Below, piece by piece: positions 1 to 8,391 of a stretch of 64,000 nucleotides of DNA. Location: the NCBI GenBank assembly GCA_913057435.1, contig CAJXNY010000018.1, positions 28,519 through 92,518 on the forward strand, read 5' to 3'. The notes below the pieces were generated by a model. That model saw only the letters and a list, made by a program, of their open reading frames with translations. It was not told the DNA's origin and did not search any database. The stretch's first letter is position 1. Every line of letters begins with the position of its first letter. This DNA comes from an uncultured Oceanospirillaceae bacterium (GTDB lineage Bacteria > Pseudomonadota > Gammaproteobacteria > Pseudomonadales > Balneatricaceae). A program made the position numbers and the translations under genes.

Positions 1-110
1 ATGGTTTAACAACACGCTGCGTGCGCATCAGAGCACAGTACAAAGTCACGATCAACGATTGCAAAATACCGTAACAGGCGTGACAATCAGCGCCCGACAG
101 ATAGTCACCT

Positions 111-139
111 TTGTGATTAATCAAGATTTTAATTTATAC
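111..139 (+). promoter_or_regulatory. possible sigma-70 promoter of fahA
   Basis: TTGTGA at 111-116 and TTATAC at 134-139 are 17 bases apart, about 25 bases ahead of the fahA start. The match is partial and the -10 box is imperfect. Positions 1-110 hold no gene I can support. Confidence 0.3.
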
Positions 140-163
140 GGCAATAACAACAAGGAGGGCGTA

Positions 164-1480
164 ATGCCTGTACTGAATGAAACCCATGAGCTTTCTCTGA
201 CTAGTTGGGTTGAGTCCGCTAATAGCGGCCAGAGTGATTTTCCGATTCAGAACCTGCCATTTGCCGTATTCCGTCGCGCCGCAAGTGACGAAGCCTTTCG
301 TGGTGGCGTTGCCATCGGTGATCAGATTGTTGATATGGCAGCACTCGCTGCCAGTGGTCTGTTCAGCGCCGAAGCGCAGCAGGGTGCTCAAGCTTGTGCC
401 CGTGATGAACTGAATGCCTTTATGGGCATGGGTAAAAACACCTGGTCTGCCCTGCGTCTGGCGTTGTCCCGTGCGTTGCGCACAGGTGCCGCTGAAGAGG
501 CACAGCTTAAAGCGATGCTGGTAGCCCAGGCGGATGTTGAGTACACGCTGCCCTGTCGTATCGGTGACTACACCGACTTCTACACCTCTGTGTATCATGC
601 GACCGCCGTGGGTTCGCTGTTCCGCCCGGATAACCCACTGCTGCCAAACTACAAGTGGGTACCCATCGGTTACCATGGCCGTTCTTCGTCGATTGATGTT
701 TCCGGCCAGAGCTTCCTGCGTCCACAGGGCCAGACCAAAGCGCCTGACGCTGCGGAGCCAAGCTTTGGTCCGTGTAAGCGACTGGATTACGAACTGGAGA
801 TGGGGATTTACGTCGGCCCGGCCAACGAACTGGGTGCGCCGATCGAGATCGGTGCGGCGGAAGATCACATCTTCGGCCTGTGTATCTTCAATGACTGGTC
901 CGCCCGTGATATCCAGGCCTGGGAATACCAGCCACTGGGGCCTTTCCTTGCCAAGAATTTCGCCTCCACTGTCTCGCCATGGATCGTCACCAATGAAGCG
1001 CTGGCACCGTACCGTATTGAGTGGAGCCGCGATGAAAATGATCCACAACCACTGCCGTACCTGAGCTCTGAGCAGAACAGTGCTACCGGTGGTTATGATG
1101 TGGATATGGAAGTACTGCTGCAGACTGAGCAGATGCGCAACGCAGGCCAGCCCGCTGAGCGCCTGTCTGTTTCCAGCTTCAAATACTCCTACTGGACTGC
1201 CGCTCAGATGCTGACGCACCATACCGTCAACGGTTGTAACATGCGCTCAGGTGACTTCTTCGGCAGTGGCACCCAGTCTGGCCCGGTCCATGAAGAAGCC
1301 GGTTCCCTGCTGGAACTGACTGTGGGTGGCAAGCAGTCAATCACCTTGAATAACGGTGAAATTCGTACCTTCCTTGAAGATGGTGATGCCGTTGTGATGC
1401 GTGGCTGGTGTCAGCGAGACGGCGCGGCTCGCATCGGCTTTGGCGACTGTGTCGGAACCGTACTGCCCGCGAAGGTATAA
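164..1480 (+). CDS. fahA: fumarylacetoacetase
   Basis: Hydrolyses 4-fumarylacetoacetate to fumarate and acetoacetate, the last step of tyrosine/homogentisate catabolism in the cytoplasm. The 438-residue product is close to the usual family length and has the FAH N-terminal domain (about residues 25-125) followed by the C-terminal catalytic fold with family stretches such as DYTDFYTSVYHATAVGSLFR, WVPIGYHGRSSS and DWSARDIQAWEYQPLGPF, which carry the metal-binding and catalytic residues. I place the start at ATG 164 because AAGGAGGG lies just upstream at 152-159; the frame is open back to 59 but that extension has no family similarity. The gene is followed after 3 bases by maiA, so the two form an operon. 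The usual partner hmgA is not visible here. Confidence 0.96.
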   Translation: MPVLNETHELSLTSWVESANSGQSDFPIQNLPFAVFRRAASDEAFRGGVAIGDQIVDMAALAASGLFSAEAQQGAQACARDELNAFMGMGKNTWSALRLALSRALRTGAAEEAQLKAMLVAQADVEYTLPCRIGDYTDFYTSVYHATAVGSLFRPDNPLLPNYKWVPIGYHGRSSSIDVSGQSFLRPQGQTKAPDAAEPSFGPCKRLDYELEMGIYVGPANELGAPIEIGAAEDHIFGLCIFNDWSARDIQAWEYQPLGPFLAKNFASTVSPWIVTNEALAPYRIEWSRDENDPQPLPYLSSEQNSATGGYDVDMEVLLQTEQMRNAGQPAERLSVSSFKYSYWTAAQMLTHHTVNGCNMRSGDFFGSGTQSGPVHEEAGSLLELTVGGKQSITLNNGEIRTFLEDGDAVVMRGWCQRDGAARIGFGDCVGTVLPAKV

Positions 1481-1483
1481 CCG

Positions 1484-2125
1484 ATGATCCTCTACGATTA
1501 CTGCCGCTCCTCCACCGCCTATCGGGTGCGTATTGCCCTGAATCTGAAGGGGCTGGATTACCAGCAGATTCCGGTTAACCTGGTCAGCGGTGAACAGCGC
1601 AGTGATCTGCACCTGGGCCGAAACCCGCAGGGGCTGGTGCCGGTGCTGGAGCACAACGGTGTGCAGATCAGTCAGTCACTGGCGATCTGTGAATATCTGG
1701 ATGAAGCCTGCCCGCAGGGCAACGCCAGCTTTCTGCCTGCGGACGCCCTGAGCCGGGCCCGTGTGCGCAGCCTGTCCCAGCTGATTGCCTGCGATATCCA
1801 CCCGGTGGATAACCTGCGCGTGCTTAAGCGGCTGGTGGGTGAGCTCGGTGCCAGCGAAGAACAGAAACTGGACTGGTATCGTCACTGGGTATACGAGGGC
1901 TTTAACGCCCTGGAAGCCCGGTTGGCGGCGGATAGCGACACGGGTATCTACTGCCACGGTGATGCGGTGACTCTGGCGGATATCTGCCTGGTACCTCAGG
2001 TATTCAACGCGATTCGTTTCAATTGCGATATGAGTCTGTATCCCACCATCAGTCGCATTAACAATGCGCTGATAGAGATCGATGCCATCGCTAAAGCGCA
2101 CCCGGATTTACAGCCGGGGGCCTGA
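1484..2125 (+). CDS. maiA: maleylacetoacetate isomerase (zeta-class GST)
   Basis: Isomerises 4-maleylacetoacetate to fumarylacetoacetate using glutathione, directly feeding the product of the gene upstream. It is a 213-residue zeta-class glutathione S-transferase: an N-terminal thioredoxin-like domain with the signature SSTAYRVRIALNLKGL near residues 9-24 and PQGLVPVLEHNG near 48-59, then an all-helical C-terminal domain. The start codon lies 3 bases after the fahA stop, with AAGG inside the fahA end as ribosome site, so translation is probably coupled. A terminator follows about 30 bases downstream. Identity is clear from the motif and the operon partner. Confidence 0.96.
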   Translation: MILYDYCRSSTAYRVRIALNLKGLDYQQIPVNLVSGEQRSDLHLGRNPQGLVPVLEHNGVQISQSLAICEYLDEACPQGNASFLPADALSRARVRSLSQLIACDIHPVDNLRVLKRLVGELGASEEQKLDWYRHWVYEGFNALEARLAADSDTGIYCHGDAVTLADICLVPQVFNAIRFNCDMSLYPTISRINNALIEIDAIAKAHPDLQPGA

Positions 2126-2156
2126 GTTGTCATAACAGCTCCGGTGCCACATAAAG

Positions 2157-2187
2157 CCGCATTGCCGAGAGGGAATGCGGTTTTTTT
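2157..2187 (+). terminator. Rho-independent terminator of fahA-maiA
   Basis: A 7-bp stem CCGCATT/AATGCGG with a 10-base loop is followed by seven T residues (2181-2187), 31 bases after the maiA stop. Confidence 0.85.
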
Positions 2188-2270
2188 CTATAGGGTGCTA
2201 CAGTAGCGGCCCTGGTGGCTGACAGTATCTGTCAGTTGCCTGTGTTTCTTTTTGAACAGGACTGTCTGTT

Positions 2271-2375
2271 ATGCCCGCTGTTAAAACGTTATTACTGATC
2301 GCTGCTGTGTTTGCCTTACAGGCCTGTTCACCGATTCCTGATCTGCCGGGACCGATTGGTATTCCGGGTCTGTAA
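2271..2375 (+). CDS. 34-residue putative lipoprotein
   Basis: A very short ORF between the maiA terminator and the convergent glycosyltransferase gene. The translation has a lysine-containing start (MPAVKT), a hydrophobic stretch (LLLIAAVFA) and a good lipobox LQAC with the cysteine at residue 19. This leaves a mature peptide of only 16 residues rich in proline, isoleucine and glycine, with the repeated core PGPIGIPG. AGGA lies about 10 bases before the ATG. The stop is 2 bases from the stop of the gene on the other strand. The signal-peptide layout supports a real lipopeptide exported and lipidated by Lgt/LspA; its function is unknown to me. A chance ORF cannot be excluded at this length. 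Confidence 0.6.
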   Translation: MPAVKTLLLIAAVFALQACSPIPDLPGPIGIPGL

Positions 2376-2377
2376 GC

Positions 2378-3469
2378 TCAACGTGCCGCTGTGGCTTCAA
2401 TCACCTGTTGGTAGCAGCTGCGCAGGTGTTGCCAGCTTAACGCGCGGACATCCGGCGGGCTGGGCAGGCAGCCGTTGCGTTTGTGCTCACTGAGTGCAAA
2501 TAATCGGTTGGCCAGCTGCTGGGCTTCGTCGTTGCCGTCAGGGTAGCGGTAGTCGGCGCTGAACAGTTCGGTATAGGCCAGTCGGTCCGGTACCACTGGG
2601 ATTGCGCCTGCGGCCACCCCTTCCAGAACGGCGATGCCCTGAAAATCATGCAGGGCTGTTGAAAGCACCACATCACTGCGCTGTAGTAGCGCCCGATAGT
2701 CTGTTATCGATTCCACATAGCCACAGACACCGAACTGGGGGGCGAACTGCTGTTCGATCTCGGCGAAGATGGGTGGTTCACAGCGGAACTGCTGGCCGAC
2801 CAGGTTTAGCCGGAAATGGTCAGTTTGCTGATGTAAAAGCTGCAGTGCATCGCGTAACAATTCCCCATTTTTGTCAAACTCCCGACGGTGGTTCCAGCTG
2901 ATCTCCAGCGGTGCGCTGCTGTCGGTGGGTTGGTGGGGCTGAAACAGTGCTTCTGTTAACGGGACGGGCAGTATCTGACTTTTACTGGCGATCCGTTCCG
3001 GTAAGCTAGGTGGTACCTGATCGGGCAGTTTTTTTAACAGCTTGCGAGCCCCTTCCAGCAGGGTGTCGCGGTTGAACTGGCTGTTAAACAGCACGGTGTC
3101 GGCGGCCAGCGCGGTGTAGAGATTCAGGATCTGCGGTTCGACGCTGCGGTGTTCGTGGCCGGAACGTGGGTATTCAAACTGGTTTTCATGGAAATATACC
3201 AGGCTGGGGGTCTGTGCCAGTGAGGGGATAAAGCCGCGCAGGGCGGAGAGGTCGGTCATCGAGGTAGCGATTACCAGATCATAGGGCTGGCTAAGTGTGT
3301 CGCGTTCGTTAAAGGCCCAGCTCAGGCTGTTACCACGTAGCCGCCAGGCGAAGAAACGGCCGGGCAGAGTGAGAACGGTCCAGTCGTATTCCGGGAACTG
3401 TGCCACCAGTGAACGGTGCCAGTATTGATGGCTGGCCGCATCGTAGGCGGAGAGCAACAGGATTTTCAT
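2378..3469 (-). CDS. tRNA-queuosine alpha-mannosyltransferase-like glycosyltransferase (DUF3524)
   Basis: The 363-residue protein has the N-terminal DUF3524/QTMAN-type domain (MKILLLSAYDAASHQYWHRS, then SLVYFHENQFEYP and NSQFNRDTLL) and a C-terminal GT4-like glycosyltransferase half with HDFQGIAVLEGVAAGAIPVV. The vertebrate member GTDC1 (QTMAN) attaches mannose to queuosine in tRNA-Asp. Bacterial homologues are widespread but their substrate is largely unproven, so a tRNA-modifying role here is inference from family. The gene is single, ends 2 bases from the tiny lipoprotein gene and is separated from the MFS gene by a terminator. No strong ribosome site is visible ahead of ATG 3469. Confidence 0.85.
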   Translation of the reverse strand: MKILLLSAYDAASHQYWHRSLVAQFPEYDWTVLTLPGRFFAWRLRGNSLSWAFNERDTLSQPYDLVIATSMTDLSALRGFIPSLAQTPSLVYFHENQFEYPRSGHEHRSVEPQILNLYTALAADTVLFNSQFNRDTLLEGARKLLKKLPDQVPPSLPERIASKSQILPVPLTEALFQPHQPTDSSAPLEISWNHRREFDKNGELLRDALQLLHQQTDHFRLNLVGQQFRCEPPIFAEIEQQFAPQFGVCGYVESITDYRALLQRSDVVLSTALHDFQGIAVLEGVAAGAIPVVPDRLAYTELFSADYRYPDGNDEAQQLANRLFALSEHKRNGCLPSPPDVRALSWQHLRSCYQQVIEATAAR

Positions 3470-3484
3470 GACAGCTGATACCGG

Positions 3485-3516
3485 GAAAAAACGGGCGGTT
3501 ATTGTGTCACCGCCCG
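3485..3516 (-). terminator. Rho-independent terminator of the MFS gene
   Basis: Read on the minus strand, CGGGCGGT/ACCGCCCG forms an 8-bp stem (3509-3516 with 3492-3499) with a 9-base loop, followed by a T run (A run at 3486-3491 on the plus strand). It lies about 50 bases after the MFS stop and just before the glycosyltransferase start. Confidence 0.8.
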
Positions 3517-3568
3517 CAGGTGGAAGCTATGTTGAAAAACAGTGAGCAGGCCTCACTTCAGATGCTGT

Positions 3569-4750
3569 TTATGCATTGGCGATCGCTCTTGGGCTGGTTA
3601 GCTGCATCGCCAGCAGCAGAAGCGCGCCGATCGCCATGGCGCAGGCGGCCATATAAAGGCTGGCGTTATAGTTGCCTTGCTGCTGGGCCAGGTAACCGGC
3701 CGCTGCCGGAGCGGCAATCTGCGCCACGCTGAACGACAGGGTCAGCCGTCCCATCAGGGTGGCCGGTTTACTGGGGTAGAGCTTACCCACCATCATCAGC
3801 ACTAAGGCCACGATGCCGATAAACGTACCACCCCAGAGCAGCGCACTGCCCAGCAGGCCAATGCTGGTGGGCAACCAGATTGGTAGCATCACACTGACCA
3901 GTTGCAGGCCGTAGGCCAGCATCAGCGCGTGAAGCGTACCGATACGATCAGCAATCCGTTCCCAGATAAGTACCGAGGGGGCGGCGGTGAGGCCGACAAT
4001 CAGCCAGATCATATTGCCATCTCCGGCCAGTGCCGGGATACGCTCGACAATGGTCACCATAAAGGTGGCACTGATCACATAACCGACTCCGGCACAGCCA
4101 TAGCTGGTGACCAGCAACAGCATCCATAATCGGCCTGGTGCACCCCCATCCACGACCGGGGCCTGTTTGTTACCGCTGAGATCAGGTTTTGGCAGCCAGG
4201 CCAGTGCTGGAATGGCCAGTACCGCCCCGAGTGCCGCAAAGATCAGCCATTGCACCTGCCAATGTGTATCGCCCAGCAGCATGGCCAGCACCGCACTGAC
4301 GGCGATGCCCGCGCCCATGCCAATAAAGTGAATGCCCATGGCGCTTTTCTGCCGATTATGTAGCAGCCAGTGCAGGATCAGTCCACTGCCGATAATTAGT
4401 CCAGACGTTGCCGACAGCCCCTGTACAAAGCGGAACAGACTCCACCACAGAATCTGGTCGGTGAGGGCCATAGCGGCGGTACTGACCACCCCCAGCACCA
4501 TACCTGTTCGGTAGTACATATCTTTGCGGGGCAGGGAGGTGGTGGTGGAGGCCAGCAGGACTCCGGCCAGGTAGCCGAGGTAGTTGATTGCCGCCAGGCT
4601 GCCTGCATCGGCATCGCTAAGGCCGGTCTGGCTCTGCAAGACTGGCAGCAGCGGGGTGTAGGAAAAACGGGCGATGCCCAGGGTCAGGATCAGGCTGCAG
4701 ATCCCGGCAAACAATACTTTGAGGCGGTCAGTTGCGGTGGCAGTGGGCAC
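3569..4750 (-). CDS. YbfB/YjiJ-family MFS transporter
   Basis: A 393-residue inner-membrane carrier with about twelve hydrophobic segments. The start VLFAGICSLILTLGIARFSY followed by TPLLPVLQ and the glycine-rich segment INYLGYLAGVLLAS are characteristic of the YbfB/YjiJ group of the major facilitator superfamily. The substrate is unknown. The gene is transcribed away from a LysR-type regulator across a 99-bp gap, the usual arrangement in which the regulator controls the transporter. A terminator follows about 50 bases past the stop. Confidence 0.88.
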   Translation of the reverse strand: MPTATATDRLKVLFAGICSLILTLGIARFSYTPLLPVLQSQTGLSDADAGSLAAINYLGYLAGVLLASTTTSLPRKDMYYRTGMVLGVVSTAAMALTDQILWWSLFRFVQGLSATSGLIIGSGLILHWLLHNRQKSAMGIHFIGMGAGIAVSAVLAMLLGDTHWQVQWLIFAALGAVLAIPALAWLPKPDLSGNKQAPVVDGGAPGRLWMLLLVTSYGCAGVGYVISATFMVTIVERIPALAGDGNMIWLIVGLTAAPSVLIWERIADRIGTLHALMLAYGLQLVSVMLPIWLPTSIGLLGSALLWGGTFIGIVALVLMMVGKLYPSKPATLMGRLTLSFSVAQIAAPAAAGYLAQQQGNYNASLYMAACAMAIGALLLLAMQLTSPRAIANA

Positions 4751-4849
4751 AGTCAGTTCCTTTCACTTTGTCAGCCTTTAACTTAAGGTAGTGAAACGTT
4801 CTTTACTAATGAATGTTAATGAAGAAATATATCTGTAAAGGAGATTGAT
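4751..4849. promoter_or_regulatory. divergent promoter region between MFS carrier and LysR regulator
   Basis: This AT-rich 99-bp gap contains an interrupted inverted repeat TTCTT (4799-4803) / AAGAA (4822-4826) around TAATGAATGTTAATG. LysR proteins bind imperfect dyads of this kind, so it is a plausible operator. AAAGGAG just before 4850 is the regulator's ribosome site. Confidence 0.35.
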
Positions 4850-5710
4850 ATGGAACTGCTGGCATTACGAACCTTCTGTGCGGTGGTAGATGAAGGCGGC
4901 ATTGCCGCGGCCTCGCGCCAGCTGCATACGGTGCAGTCCAATGTCACTACCCGGATTCAGCGACTGGAAGAGGAACTGGAGACCGGGCTGTTTTTCCGCC
5001 AGGGACGCGGGCTGGTGATGACTTCCGCCGGTCGAGTGCTGTATGACCATGCCCAGCAGATTCTGCAGCTTAGCCGTCAGGCACGCAGTGCAGTACAGCA
5101 GGCCGGTGGGGCGACCGGTGAGCTGCGTATTGGCAGTATGGAGTCGTTTGCAGCGGTTCGGTTACCGGTGGCGCTGCAGCGGTTGCGTCAGGACTTCCCG
5201 CAGTTACGCCCGACGGTGGAAACCGGCACCTCAGGTGAACTGGTGTCCGCAGTGCTGGCCCACAAGCTGGACTGTGCGTTTGTCGGTGGTGAAATAGAAC
5301 ACCCGGACCTGGTATCTTGCACGGTGCTGGTGGAAGCGTTGCTGGAGGTGCGTTGTGCCGAAGGCGGCGATGAGCAGACGCTGATAATGTTTCGTGATGG
5401 CTGTGCTTATCGGGCACGGGCAGAGGCCTGGATGCGGGAACAGAAACGGCCAGATTTTAAGGTGATGGAACTGGGCACGCTGGAGGGTATTCTGGGTTGT
5501 GTGGCGGTGGGCATGGGGATCACCCTGATGCCTGCTGCGGTGGTCAATCAGTCCTGCTATGCCAGCCAGCTGGCGCGTCGGGCAGTGCCGGAGCCGCTGG
5601 GCCGGGTGCCCACCCAGCTGGTGTTTCATCGCAGTGCTGCCGGGCTGGCCAGCCTGGCCAGTTTACAGGCGGCGTTTGCGGACACCGGCTCGCGTGAATC
5701 TGCCGCTTGA
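4850..5710 (+). CDS. LysR-family transcriptional regulator
   Basis: A 286-residue regulator. Residues 1-60 form the winged helix-turn-helix (MELLALRTFCAVVDEGGIAA, then ASRQLHTVQSNVTTRIQRLE). The rest is a periplasmic-binding-like effector domain in which GELRIGSMES begins the sensor fold. AAAGGAG is 6-7 bases before the ATG. It faces away from the YbfB/YjiJ carrier and probably controls it; the inducer is unknown. It ends 12 bases from the convergent GNAT gene. Confidence 0.92.
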   Translation: MELLALRTFCAVVDEGGIAAASRQLHTVQSNVTTRIQRLEEELETGLFFRQGRGLVMTSAGRVLYDHAQQILQLSRQARSAVQQAGGATGELRIGSMESFAAVRLPVALQRLRQDFPQLRPTVETGTSGELVSAVLAHKLDCAFVGGEIEHPDLVSCTVLVEALLEVRCAEGGDEQTLIMFRDGCAYRARAEAWMREQKRPDFKVMELGTLEGILGCVAVGMGITLMPAAVVNQSCYASQLARRAVPEPLGRVPTQLVFHRSAAGLASLASLQAAFADTGSRESAA

Positions 5711-5722
5711 ATCGGTCCTGCC

Positions 5723-6202
5723 TTAAATGGGTAGCAGCTGCTTCTCCATACGCTGATTGGTGAGTACGACGCCGTTGCGTTCATAGCGGTTTTCATACAG
5801 GCCGACAAAGCCCATACGGGTGAACAGGGGTTCTGCCGTCCAGCTGACATCGACCTGCAAGCTGGGCAGTCGAGCGATCAGAGCGCGATTGAGGCTGTAT
5901 TGCAGCAGGCTGCTGCCGACGCCCATACGGGCAAAATCAGGATGAACATAGAGGCAGTCGATATAGGCCTCGTCCATGATCAGCTCGATAAACCCTGCAA
6001 TGCGATTATCAATCAAGGCCACGGTGGGACGGGTTTCGGCCAGCCGTTGTTGCCAGAAGGGCAGGTCCAAGCTGGGGTGGGCCCATTGCTGGCGCTGCGC
6101 CAGGCTGTAATCATCACTGGCCAGCTGGTTGATGGCGGCGTGAAACAGCGCATGAATAGCGGGCGTATCCTCGGGCTGCCAGAGTCGCAGTTTACAGTTC
6201 AT
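5723..6202 (-). CDS. GNAT-family N-acetyltransferase
   Basis: A 159-residue acyl-CoA-dependent acetyltransferase. The central segment AYIDCLYVHPDFARMGVGSS contains the beta4 strand and the acetyl-CoA pyrophosphate-binding loop (R-M-G-V-G-S). The end RMGFVGLYENRYERNGV resembles YafP/ElaA-like small GNATs; the acceptor is unknown. I start at ATG 6202 because family similarity begins there (MNCKLRLWQPED); a longer open frame to 6271 runs into the upstream gene. It overlaps the end of the LysR gene by 11 bases, so the two are likely co-transcribed. Confidence 0.85.
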   Translation of the reverse strand: MNCKLRLWQPEDTPAIHALFHAAINQLASDDYSLAQRQQWAHPSLDLPFWQQRLAETRPTVALIDNRIAGFIELIMDEAYIDCLYVHPDFARMGVGSSLLQYSLNRALIARLPSLQVDVSWTAEPLFTRMGFVGLYENRYERNGVVLTNQRMEKQLLPI

Positions 6203-7091
6203 CACTAAGTGCCTGTGCTGTTTGCTGGAGAATGTCGGCCAGACGCTGGGTGCCGGGGCCGCAGAATTCACCTCGGGGTAAAATCATGCTCAGCTGGACC
6301 TGGCGGCCGCTGCCCTGTGCCATGGGTAGAATTTTAAGTTGTTGCTGTTGCAGGGGTTGCTGAATTTTAAGCAGTGGATACCAGGCGTAGCCCAGTCCCT
6401 GGCAGGCGGCGCGAATGGATGCATCCATCGAACTGAAGGTCCAGCGCTGGTCTGCTTTCAGCCAGCCTGCATCAACATCACGTGGGCCTGAGTCACGCAC
6501 CACCAGCTGGCGATGCTGGCGCAGATCACGCGGGGAAAGTTCACGGCCCAGCCCATGCAGTGGGTGATCAGGGTGGGCGACGGCGGCAAATTTTAGTGTT
6601 AACAGGGGCGTGGTGAGGTAACCACTGGGATAGACTCCGGCCAGTACCAGATCGGCCTTGCGCTCACGTATGGCTTCTTCGGTGCCACTGAGCACGGTTT
6701 CTACCAGCTGTACCCGGATCAGGGGGGCTTCATCGGCAAACGTTGCCAGTGCCGAGAGAATCAGTGAGTCTGGCACGATAGTATCTATTGCCAGCCGAAT
6801 TTCAGCTTCCATCCCTTTGGCAAACTGTTGTGCTAACTGTTCAGTCTGGGCAGCGTCTTCCACCAGTGTCTGGGCGCGGCGGTAGAGTGCATTTCCGGCA
6901 TGAGTGAGCACCGCTTTGCGGCCTGCCAGTTCAAAGATTTGCAGCGACAATACGCTTTCCATTTTCTGAATGGCGTAGCTGACCGCAGACTGACTTTTAT
7001 TCAGTTGTGCAGCAGCCTGGGCATAACCCCCGGCGTCGACCACTGCCAGCAGGGCCTGCCATTGTTCCAGGGTGATTCTGGGCTTCTTCAT
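6192..7091 (-). CDS. LysR-family transcriptional regulator
   Basis: A 299-residue regulator with an N-terminal helix-turn-helix (ITLEQWQALLAVVDAGGYAQ, AAAQLNKSQSAVSYAIQKME) and a C-terminal effector-binding domain. AGGAG lies upstream of ATG 7091. The divergent neighbour is an FMN azoreductase, a common target of LysR regulators responding to quinones or electrophiles, so control of azoR is a reasonable inference. The downstream GNAT gene overlaps its end by 11 bases. Confidence 0.92.
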   Translation of the reverse strand: MKKPRITLEQWQALLAVVDAGGYAQAAAQLNKSQSAVSYAIQKMESVLSLQIFELAGRKAVLTHAGNALYRRAQTLVEDAAQTEQLAQQFAKGMEAEIRLAIDTIVPDSLILSALATFADEAPLIRVQLVETVLSGTEEAIRERKADLVLAGVYPSGYLTTPLLTLKFAAVAHPDHPLHGLGRELSPRDLRQHRQLVVRDSGPRDVDAGWLKADQRWTFSSMDASIRAACQGLGYAWYPLLKIQQPLQQQQLKILPMAQGSGRQVQLSMILPRGEFCGPGTQRLADILQQTAQALSDEL

Positions 7092-7281
7092 CGGGCTGGC
7101 TCCTGGCGCTATGCCTTGCTTTCATTCCGGGCGTTCATTGCAAGGGTTAGTCTTGCAAATATGGCTGGGGACATCTATCTAAAAAACTGATTATACGTTG
7201 TTATTTTTTAGGCTACTTAATCAATTTGATCGATGTAACAATAGCGCCATCGAATCAACTCGGCGTTTCTGGAGACTTAAG

Positions 7282-7887
7282 ATGGCGACTTTATTACATA
7301 TCAAAAGCAGTATTTTCGGTGACGCTGGTCAGTCGGCGCAACTGGCGGCGCGTTATGTTGATCAGTGGCAGCAGAAGCATCCGGCGGGTGAGCTGGTGGT
7401 GCGGGATATTATTGCTGACCCTGTGCCGCACCTGGATGCCGAGCGAATGCAGGCACTGGGCTCCGATGCTGGTACGCGCACTGCGGCGCAGCAGGCGATT
7501 GTGGATTATGCCGATACACTGCTGGCGGAGGTAAAAGCAGCGGATCAGATTGTCATTGGAGTGCCGTTGTATAATTTTGGTGTACCCAGCCAGGTGAAGC
7601 CATGGCTGGACCATCTGGCTCGTGCCGGGGTTACCTTCAACTACACTGAAAATGGCCCGGTCGGGCTGATTGAAGGCAAGAAGGTGCTGCTGCTGGCAAC
7701 CCGTGGAGGCATGTACCGTGATCAGGGCGCGGATCATCAGATTCCATTTATGCGCCAGTTCCTGGGCTTTATCGGCCTGACGGATGTTGAGGTGGTGTAC
7801 GCCGAAGGGCTGGCCATGGGTGATCATGCTGAGCAGTCACTGAGTCAGGCACGCGGCGAGCTGGACCAGCTGGTTGCGGCGCTCTGA
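7282..7887 (+). CDS. azoR: FMN-dependent NADH-azoreductase / quinone reductase
   Basis: A 201-residue flavodoxin-like enzyme that transfers electrons from NADH to azo dyes and, probably more relevant in nature, to quinones by a two-electron route that avoids semiquinones. Visible motifs are LLHIKSSIFGD (phosphate loop), GVPLYNFGVPSQVKPWLDH (FMN and dimer region) and LLLATRGGMY (FMN isoalloxazine loop). I use ATG 7282 because GGAG precedes it by about 8 bases; an upstream in-frame extension has no family similarity. A LysR regulator is divergent. Confidence 0.93.
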   Translation: MATLLHIKSSIFGDAGQSAQLAARYVDQWQQKHPAGELVVRDIIADPVPHLDAERMQALGSDAGTRTAAQQAIVDYADTLLAEVKAADQIVIGVPLYNFGVPSQVKPWLDHLARAGVTFNYTENGPVGLIEGKKVLLLATRGGMYRDQGADHQIPFMRQFLGFIGLTDVEVVYAEGLAMGDHAEQSLSQARGELDQLVAAL

Positions 7888-7908
7888 TCTCAGTGACGTG
7901 CTGAGTGC

Positions 7909-8391
7909 TTACTCGGGCTGTTCTACGGCCAGTAAACGCTGCTTCATCGTCAGCCCGGAGGCAAAACCGGTCAGCTTACCGGTTTTGCCCAGCACCCGGT
8001 GACAGGGGATTACAATGGACAGCGGGTTGCGGCCAATCGCAGCCCCGACTGCACGGGCGGCGGTGGGCCTGCCCAGTTGCTGGGCCAGCGCACCGTAGCT
8101 GGTGTGTTCGCCAAAGGGGATACCCTGTAACGCCTGCCAGATCTGCTGCTGGAAAGCGGTGCCTACCGGTGCCAGCGGTAATTCAAATCGCTGCCGTTTA
8201 CCTTCAGCGTAGGCCTCCAGTTGTTGCGCCAGCTGGCTGAACAGCGGTTGCTGGTCAGCCAGCTGCCAGTGCTGTGGGTCCGGGGCGTGTTTCTGGCCAG
8301 GAAACCAGAGGTTGCGCAGTGCGCCTGCTTCGCTGCTTGCCAGTGTTATGCCAAACGGCGACATGAATTCGGTGTAAAAAATCTCACTCAT
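7909..8391 (-). CDS. ogt: methylated-DNA-[protein]-cysteine S-methyltransferase
   Basis: Removes O6-alkyl groups from guanine in DNA by irreversible transfer to its own cysteine. The 160-residue protein has the active-site motif IPCHRVLG (Cys about residue 130), preceded by the helix-turn-helix-like segment TSYGALAQQLGRPTAARAVG and followed by GKLTGFASGL. The start overlaps the stop of the upstream Ada/AlkA gene as TGATG, so translation is coupled and the two repair activities are made together. The gene ends 21 bases from the convergent azoR. Confidence 0.93.
   Translation of the reverse strand: MSEIFYTEFMSPFGITLASSEAGALRNLWFPGQKHAPDPQHWQLADQQPLFSQLAQQLEAYAEGKRQRFELPLAPVGTAFQQQIWQALQGIPFGEHTSYGALAQQLGRPTAARAVGAAIGRNPLSIVIPCHRVLGKTGKLTGFASGLTMKQRLLAVEQPE

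Noticed and set aside
1..58. End of an upstream gene at the window start
   Set aside because: Too short to assign; no frame continues a recognisable C-terminus.
134..1222. Long minus-strand frame of 362 codons
   Set aside because: It is the mirror of fahA, whose plus-strand product is a clear enzyme; the minus-strand translation has no family features.
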